DNA from: an uncultured Oscillospiraceae bacterium
GTDB taxonomy: Bacteria; Bacillota; Clostridia; Oscillospirales; Oscillospiraceae
DNA length: 64,000 nt
NCBI GenBank assembly: GCA_934660965.1
Contig: CAKUIM010000007.1
Coordinates: 1-64,000, forward strand
Direction: 5' to 3'
Shown: positions 59,702 through 64,000 of the stretch, in pieces
Layout: every line of letters starts with the position of its first letter
Position numbering within the stretch: the first letter of the stretch is position 1
The notes under the pieces: generated by a model
Database searches by the model: none
What the model saw: the letters and a program-made list of their open reading frames with translations, nothing else
Told to the model about the DNA's origin: nothing
Made by a program: the position numbers and the translations under genes

Positions 59702-60713
59702 TGCCGCTGCCTCCCTTCACTGCCTGGGTAGTCTTTTTCCGGCTGCGCAGGGCGGCAATGCGCTCGCCCAGCCAGGGGAACACGCCGCGGGGCATGAAAT
59801 ACACCACCAGCATCAGAATCGCGCCGTAGATGGCCGTGGAAAGGCCCGCGAAGGAGGTGCCCAGGGCAGTGCGCAGCGACTCGTTGATGGGGTAGAGCAC
59901 CAGGGTGCCGAACACGGGGCCCCAGACGGTGTCGATGCCGCCCACCACCGCGTAGAGCATGATCTCGATGGAGAAGCCGTAGCTCAAAACGCGGGTGGGA
60001 TCCAGGAACATGATGAACATCACGTAGAAGCCGCCGCCCATGGCGGACAGGGCCGCGCTGATGAACTGGGCCTTGAGCTTGTAGAACATGGTGTCCACGC
60101 CCAGGGCCTCCGCCGCATTCTGGTTGGTATTGATGGCGGAAAAGTAGTAGCCGGTGCGGGTGTTCTTGATGCGGATGGAAAGGCCGATGACAAACAGCAG
60201 CAGCACCGCGATGATATAGTAATAGCTCACCTTGCTGTCAAACTGCATGTTGGCAAAGCCGCCCCGCCAGGGGATGCGCAGGCCCATGGACGCGCCGGTC
60301 TCGTAGCCGAAAAGCTTCTGCTCGTTGAGGATGATGATCTGGAACACGAACAGCAGTGCCACGGTGGACAGGGTGTAGTAGGAGCCCTGGAGCTTGAAGC
60401 AGGGGTAGCTGAGCAGCACGGACAGCACGCCGGCGATGAGCGCCGCGATGATAAGCCCCAGCCAGGGGGAGATGCCGTTCTGCTTGAAGAGCAGGCCTGT
60501 AATATAGCCGCCGATGCCGATGTACACGCCGTTGCCCATGGCGAAGCGGCCGATGAAGCCGCCCAGGATGTTCCAGCTGGCCGCCAGGAAGGTGAACATC
60601 AGCGTCATAACCAGGGTGTGGACGGTATACTGGGTCTTGACAAACAGGGGGATGATGAGCACAGCAACCGCAAACAGCCCCAGCCATTTATACTGGTCAA
60701 AAATTTTCTTCAC
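59694..60713 (-). CDS. livM: branched-chain-type ABC transporter permease LivM
   Basis: Permease of 339 residues with eight to ten hydrophobic segments. Diagnostic are FLAASWNILGGFIGRFAMGN, the GxxxYYTLSTVALLFVFQII segment and NQNAAEALGVDTMFYKLKAQ, the coupling loop for the ATPases. The start codon is a GTG at 60713 behind a weak GCGAGGG site. It follows livH by 30 bases. Confidence 0.94.
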   Translation of the reverse strand: MKKIFDQYKWLGLFAVAVLIIPLFVKTQYTVHTLVMTLMFTFLAASWNILGGFIGRFAMGNGVYIGIGGYITGLLFKQNGISPWLGLIIAALIAGVLSVLLSYPCFKLQGSYYTLSTVALLFVFQIIILNEQKLFGYETGASMGLRIPWRGGFANMQFDSKVSYYYIIAVLLLFVIGLSIRIKNTRTGYYFSAINTNQNAAEALGVDTMFYKLKAQFISAALSAMGGGFYVMFIMFLDPTRVLSYGFSIEIMLYAVVGGIDTVWGPVFGTLVLYPINESLRTALGTSFAGLSTAIYGAILMLVVYFMPRGVFPWLGERIAALRSRKKTTQAVKGGSGNG

Positions 60714-60743
60714 TCGAATGCCCTCGCTTTCTCTCGGCGCCCA

Positions 60744-61628
60744 TCAGCTGGTCTCCCGGCCCAGAATGCCGGACGGCCGGAAGAGCAGGATCAGGATAAA
60801 CAGCACGAACACCAGCAGCGACGCATAGGCGTCCGTCCACAAAATGCCGCCGAACTTTTCGATGAGGCCCACGATCAGGCCGCCCAGCAGCGCGCCGGGG
60901 ACGCTCCCCTTGCCGCCCAGGACCACGATGATGAAGCACTTGGTGCCGAAGGCGCTGCCCACCGTAGGCGACACCGCGGAGTTGGGCACCAGCAGCGAGC
61001 CGGAAACGCCCACCAGGCCCAGGCCGATGCCGAAGGCCAGGCTGTAGATGCTTTTATGGTTAATGCCCATGAGGGAGGCCACGTGCCGGTTCTGGGCGGT
61101 CGCCCGGAGGGCGCGGCCAAACTCTGTGCGCTGAATGACGATGTACAGGATGATGGTGCAGGCCAGGGCGATGGCAAAGGAGATCAGCCGGGGGACGGAC
61201 ACGATCATGTTGCCCAGCTCAATGGTCTTGCTGGTGTAGCGGGTCTGGACCGCCAGAATATTGGAGGAGAAAATTACAGTGGCCATGTTGGACAGGAAAA
61301 TGCCAAGGCCCGAGGTAAAGAGCAGGATGGACAGCGGCTCGCGGGACTCGTCCTTGTCCAGCATGCGGTTAAAGACAAAGCGCTGCAGGCAGTAGCCCAC
61401 GGCAAACATAATAGGACCGGTGATGAAGATGGAAAGATAGGGGTCGATGCCGAAGTTGATGACGGACAAAAAGGCGATGTACATGCTCACCATCAAAAAC
61501 TCGCCATGGGCCCAGTTGACGATGCGCATGACGCCGAAGGCCAGGGACAGGCCCACCGCGATGGTGGAGTACACGCCGCCTACCATGATCCCGTCGATCA
61601 GGGTTTGGAAAAACAGCGATAAAGTCAT
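60744..61628 (-). CDS. livH: branched-chain-type ABC transporter permease LivH
   Basis: Permease of 294 residues with about eight helices. Recognisable parts are FQTLIDGIMVGGVYSTIAVG, FGVMRIVNWAHGEFLMV (the conserved N-A-H-G-E motif of LivH), and RTEFGRALRATAQNRHVASL MGI-type coupling loop. GGAGG precedes the ATG. It is separated from livK by 87 bases that hold a GC-rich hairpin. Confidence 0.95.
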   Translation of the reverse strand: MTLSLFFQTLIDGIMVGGVYSTIAVGLSLAFGVMRIVNWAHGEFLMVSMYIAFLSVINFGIDPYLSIFITGPIMFAVGYCLQRFVFNRMLDKDESREPLSILLFTSGLGIFLSNMATVIFSSNILAVQTRYTSKTIELGNMIVSVPRLISFAIALACTIILYIVIQRTEFGRALRATAQNRHVASLMGINHKSIYSLAFGIGLGLVGVSGSLLVPNSAVSPTVGSAFGTKCFIIVVLGGKGSVPGALLGGLIVGLIEKFGGILWTDAYASLLVFVLFILILLFRPSGILGRETS

Positions 61629-61663
61629 ATACCGGAATCCTCCGTTCTCTAATTAAGGGGGGT

Positions 61664-61687
61664 GGGGCCGCCCCGTGGGGCGGCCCC
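61664..61687 (-). other. hairpin between livK and livH
   Basis: GGGGCCGCCCC (61664-61674) pairs with GGGGCGGCCCC (61677-61687). Without a U-run it is probably not a full terminator. It could protect the livK message and lower permease expression relative to the binding protein. Confidence 0.55.
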
Positions 61688-61715
61688 GGATCACAGCTTC
61701 TTTTCTTTCGGGGGC

Positions 61716-63035
61716 TCAGCGGTCAGCGTAAGCGGGGATGGGGAACACCACGGGGCTCTCGTCCAAGGGGAAGATGATCTTCCAGCGGCCGCCCAGCACC
61801 TGGGCGTACTGCATGCCGGACTTGGAGTTCTGGTTGTAGCGGCCGTCAAAGTCCTCGTACTTGATGCCGCCGAAGGTGGCGTGGAACATCAGGGCGCGGT
61901 CGCCCACGGGGATGTCGGTCTCGTCGATGGCGGTGGCAATGGCCTCGCGGTCAGCGCTGCCGGCCCGGGCAATGGCCTCCAGCAGGGCATACATGCCCAT
62001 CCAGCCGTTGGCGTAGGGCTCGTTGGCGGTGGTGTTGCCGGTCTCCTTGACAAAGCGGGCACACCACTCCTTGGCCTCGTCGCTCATGGCGTCCTCGTCA
62101 TAGATCCAGGAGCCGGAGACCATGATGTACTCGGCAGCCTCGCCGGCCTGGCTGGTGTAGTCGTCGCCCAGGAAGCCGCCGCCGTAGGCCAGAACGGGGA
62201 TGTCCACCTTGTACTCCTTCATCTGGCGGGTGAAGAGCAGGGCGTCGTTGAGGAACATAACGGGGATGATGAGCTCGGCGTCGGTCTGCTTGATCTTGTT
62301 GAGGACGCTGGAGAGATCGGTGGAGTTGTTGGCAAAGGACTCACCGAACACCACCTCGGCGCCGGCGGCGGGCAGAATGCTGTCCTTGAAGGTATTGTAG
62401 GCGCCCTGGCCGTAGTCAGTGCCCTCGTAGAGGATGGCCACCTTGGTGATGGGGGTGCCGCGCAGCTCGCCCAGCCACTGCAGGAGCTTGACATAGGTGG
62501 ACGCGCCGTCCTTATCGCCCAGGTTGGAGCGGAAGACGTAGTTGCTGTCCTCGGAGAGGATGACGTCGGACACGGCGTTGGTGACCATGAAGGGGGTCTT
62601 GTACTTGATGGCGATGGGGGCGATGGCGGCGGCGGTGCCGCTGTTGTAGGTACCGATGATGGCGGAGACCTTCTCGTCGTTGATCAGGCGCTCGGCTTCG
62701 GTCACGCCTGTGTCGGCAACGCCGGCGGTGTCACCCTTCACCAGCTCGATCTTCATGCCGTTGAGGGTGTCGCCGTAGTGGTTCATAAAGTCCTCCAGAG
62801 CATGCTCATAGCCCACCATCTGGCTCTCGCCGAAGTAGGAGCTGGAGCCGGAGAAGGGGAGCAGGACGCCGATCTTGACGACCTTTTCCTCATCGCCGCC
62901 GCCCTGGGGAGCCTGGGACTCGGTGCCCGCGTTGGAGGGGGCAGGGGTCTGGGTCTCTTTGGAGCCAGTACCGGCGCAGGCCGCCAGGGACAGGCACATC
63001 GCCAGGGCAAGGATCAGTGCAGTCAGCTTTTTCAT
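61716..63035 (-). CDS. livK: Liv-type ABC transporter substrate-binding lipoprotein
   Basis: Extracellular binding protein of 439 residues. Signal peptide with lipobox SLAAC (C20), a Gly/Ser/Gln-rich tether to about 48, then a type I periplasmic binding fold: VKIGVLLPFSGSSSYFGESQ, VSAIIGTYNSGTAAAIAPIA, KVAILYEGTDYGQGAYNTFK and ANGWMGMYALLEAIARAGS. This class binds branched-chain amino acids, amides, urea or aromatic acids; ligand cannot be read from the sequence. Context suggests the substrate of the CDH/BKACE pathway. ATG 63035 follows AGGAGG. Confidence 0.92.
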   Translation of the reverse strand: MKKLTALILALAMCLSLAACAGTGSKETQTPAPSNAGTESQAPQGGGDEEKVVKIGVLLPFSGSSSYFGESQMVGYEHALEDFMNHYGDTLNGMKIELVKGDTAGVADTGVTEAERLINDEKVSAIIGTYNSGTAAAIAPIAIKYKTPFMVTNAVSDVILSEDSNYVFRSNLGDKDGASTYVKLLQWLGELRGTPITKVAILYEGTDYGQGAYNTFKDSILPAAGAEVVFGESFANNSTDLSSVLNKIKQTDAELIIPVMFLNDALLFTRQMKEYKVDIPVLAYGGGFLGDDYTSQAGEAAEYIMVSGSWIYDEDAMSDEAKEWCARFVKETGNTTANEPYANGWMGMYALLEAIARAGSADREAIATAIDETDIPVGDRALMFHATFGGIKYEDFDGRYNQNSKSGMQYAQVLGGRWKIIFPLDESPVVFPIPAYADR

Positions 63036-63121
63036 GGGAATCCTCCTTAAATTTTTATGCATACAGGGCTCTCGCCCGGTTTGCCTTTTGATAGACGCAC
63101 ACAGGAGCGCCGCAGGGGATT

Positions 63122-64000
63122 TTATACGCCGTTTTCCAGCAGGATGTCGAAGAAGGGCAGGGCCTCCTCCGGCGTCCACACCTGGGTGTGGGCCTGGGCC
63201 AGCCTGACCAGGCCCACCACCATGTCGTTGTAGGGGGTGGCGATGCCGCACTCCCGGCCCGCCCGGCACACCTGGCCGTTGATGAAGTCGATTTCGCAGG
63301 GGCGGCCCTTCTCCAGGTCCTGGAGCATGCTGGCCTTGAGCGCCCGGTGCTTGGTGCCCCAGAGCTGATGATAGTAGGCCAGCTTGTCCTCCACGGTCTC
63401 GCCGGGGCGGATCTCCCGCTCCTCATAGTCGTTGCCGTCCACCACGGTGAGCTTCACGCCCTTGCCGTGGGCCACCCGCACGCACTCGTCGCCGATGCGC
63501 GCCAGGGCCAGCATGGCATTCTCCCGGTCCAGCACGCCGCCGTAGTCGCAGCCCAGGGCGGCGGACATGCCGCTGGCGGTGGCGTTGATGAGCACCTTGG
63601 TCCAGCGGGTGCCCAGGAGCTTGTCGGTGATGTCGCACCGGCCCGCCTGGAAGAGGAATTGCTGCACCGCCTTGAGGCGAGGGGTCACCTCGCCATTGCA
63701 CTCGCCCACCTCGGTGAGCATACCGGTGGCCATGTAGTCGCCGCCGGAGGTGCAGCGCACCACGCCGGGGGCCTCCCAGGTGGCGCCGAAGAGGACGATG
63801 CCGCCCATGGTGCGCTCCTGCCCCACAATCTCGGCCACTAGCATCTCGGGGATGCCGTTTTGCAGGGTGCAGACGATGCTGTTCTCGTGGAGGTGACCCT
63901 CCAGCTGGGCAAGGGCCTGGCGGGTACCCGTCTGCTTGCACAGCAGGAACACCAGGTCGTAGGTCTCGGTGAGCTCGTCGGGGGTCAGTGCGGAGACCGG
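63122..64000 (-). CDS. ketopantoate reductase (ApbA/PanE) family protein, 5' part missing
   Basis: Reading frame of 292 codons open to the window edge, so the N-terminal nucleotide loop lies outside. The visible part has YDLVFLLCKQTGTRQALAQL and LQNGIPEMLVAEIVG (end of the Rossmann domain), then the C-terminal domain with KVLINATASGMSAALGCDYG (the catalytic lysine and asparagine) and ASMLQDLEKGRPCEIDFING. Enzymes of this family reduce ketopantoate or other 2-keto acids. Located at the head of the transporter operon with an 86-base gap to livK, it may act on a related keto or hydroxy acid rather than in pantothenate synthesis. Confidence 0.88.
   Translation of the reverse strand, partial: PVSALTPDELTETYDLVFLLCKQTGTRQALAQLEGHLHENSIVCTLQNGIPEMLVAEIVGQERTMGGIVLFGATWEAPGVVRCTSGGDYMATGMLTEVGECNGEVTPRLKAVQQFLFQAGRCDITDKLLGTRWTKVLINATASGMSAALGCDYGGVLDRENAMLALARIGDECVRVAHGKGVKLTVVDGNDYEEREIRPGETVEDKLAYYHQLWGTKHRALKASMLQDLEKGRPCEIDFINGQVCRAGRECGIATPYNDMVVGLVRLAQAHTQVWTPEEALPFFDILLENGV

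Overview
The window is a GC-rich, gene-dense chromosomal segment from a spore-forming anaerobic member of the Firmicutes (class Clostridia, most like Oscillospiraceae such as Intestinimonas, Flavonifractor or Oscillibacter). The indicators are the sporulation genes yaaL-bofA and spoVAD-spoVAE, a V-type ATPase with the enterococcal/clostridial gene order, an NAD-linked [FeFe] hydrogenase, and short palindromic repeats of the kind scattered through gut Clostridia. No rRNA, tRNA, CRISPR array, prophage or insertion sequence was seen. Family assignments come from reading motifs and architecture; no database search was possible.

Layout. 1-8.4 kb (minus): a V-type ATPase operon in the order ntpF-I-K-E-C-G-A-B-D, with ntpD cut by the window edge and a palindromic repeat inserted inside the operon. 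The K subunit carries the residues that bind Na+ in Enterococcus hirae. 8.8-15.4 kb (plus): the phosphate regulon pstSCAB-phoU-phoB/phoR behind a two-copy Pho box; PstS has its two half-domains in swapped order. 15.4-19.4 kb: a repeat cluster, a DUF4015 putative glycosidase, yaaL-bofA, and a DUF975/CmpB fusion membrane protein. 19.6-27.1 kb (plus): a divergent type II topoisomerase pair with a small monooxygenase gene between the subunits, then a YitT-family protein, a LUD-domain protein and a lipoprotein. 27.3-29.3 kb (minus): pseudouridine catabolism (psuG and a psuK with a fused HTH). 29.5-30.8 kb (plus): a MarR regulator with two clear operators, and a DegV/FakB protein.

30.9-39.7 kb: a PPP-type phosphoesterase, spoVAD-spoVAE behind a forespore-type promoter, pepT, a 38-residue microprotein, a RidA protein, ymdB, a PAS-LuxR regulator and the serine pathway serC-serA. 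40.1-48.8 kb (plus): a two-part hydrogenase locus. The first part is a putative sensory module (DRTGG protein, RsbW-like ATPase, HydS-type [FeFe] hydrogenase lacking the proton-relay cysteine, second DRTGG protein, PHP phosphoesterase). The second is the catalytic NAD-linked hydrogenase (NuoE-like, a GHKL ATPase, 2Fe-2S protein, NuoF-like, group A6-type HydA) behind a possible Rex operator. 48.9-52.5 kb: an alanine-racemase-fold protein that has lost its catalytic residues, dtd, and an enoate-reductase-like flavoprotein.

52.6-64.0 kb is the most intriguing part. It is an apparent catabolic locus: a BKACE enzyme and a thiolase, a divergent sigma-54-dependent regulator, and a long minus-strand operon coding a ketopantoate-reductase-like protein, a complete Liv-type ABC transporter (K-H-M-G-F), a carnitine-dehydrogenase-like enzyme and 3-hydroxybutyryl-CoA dehydrogenase. 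Together they suggest uptake of a beta-hydroxy acid (possibly carnitine or a related compound), oxidation to a beta-keto acid, cleavage with acetyl-CoA, and entry of the C4 unit into acetyl-CoA/butyrate metabolism. The true substrate is unknown.
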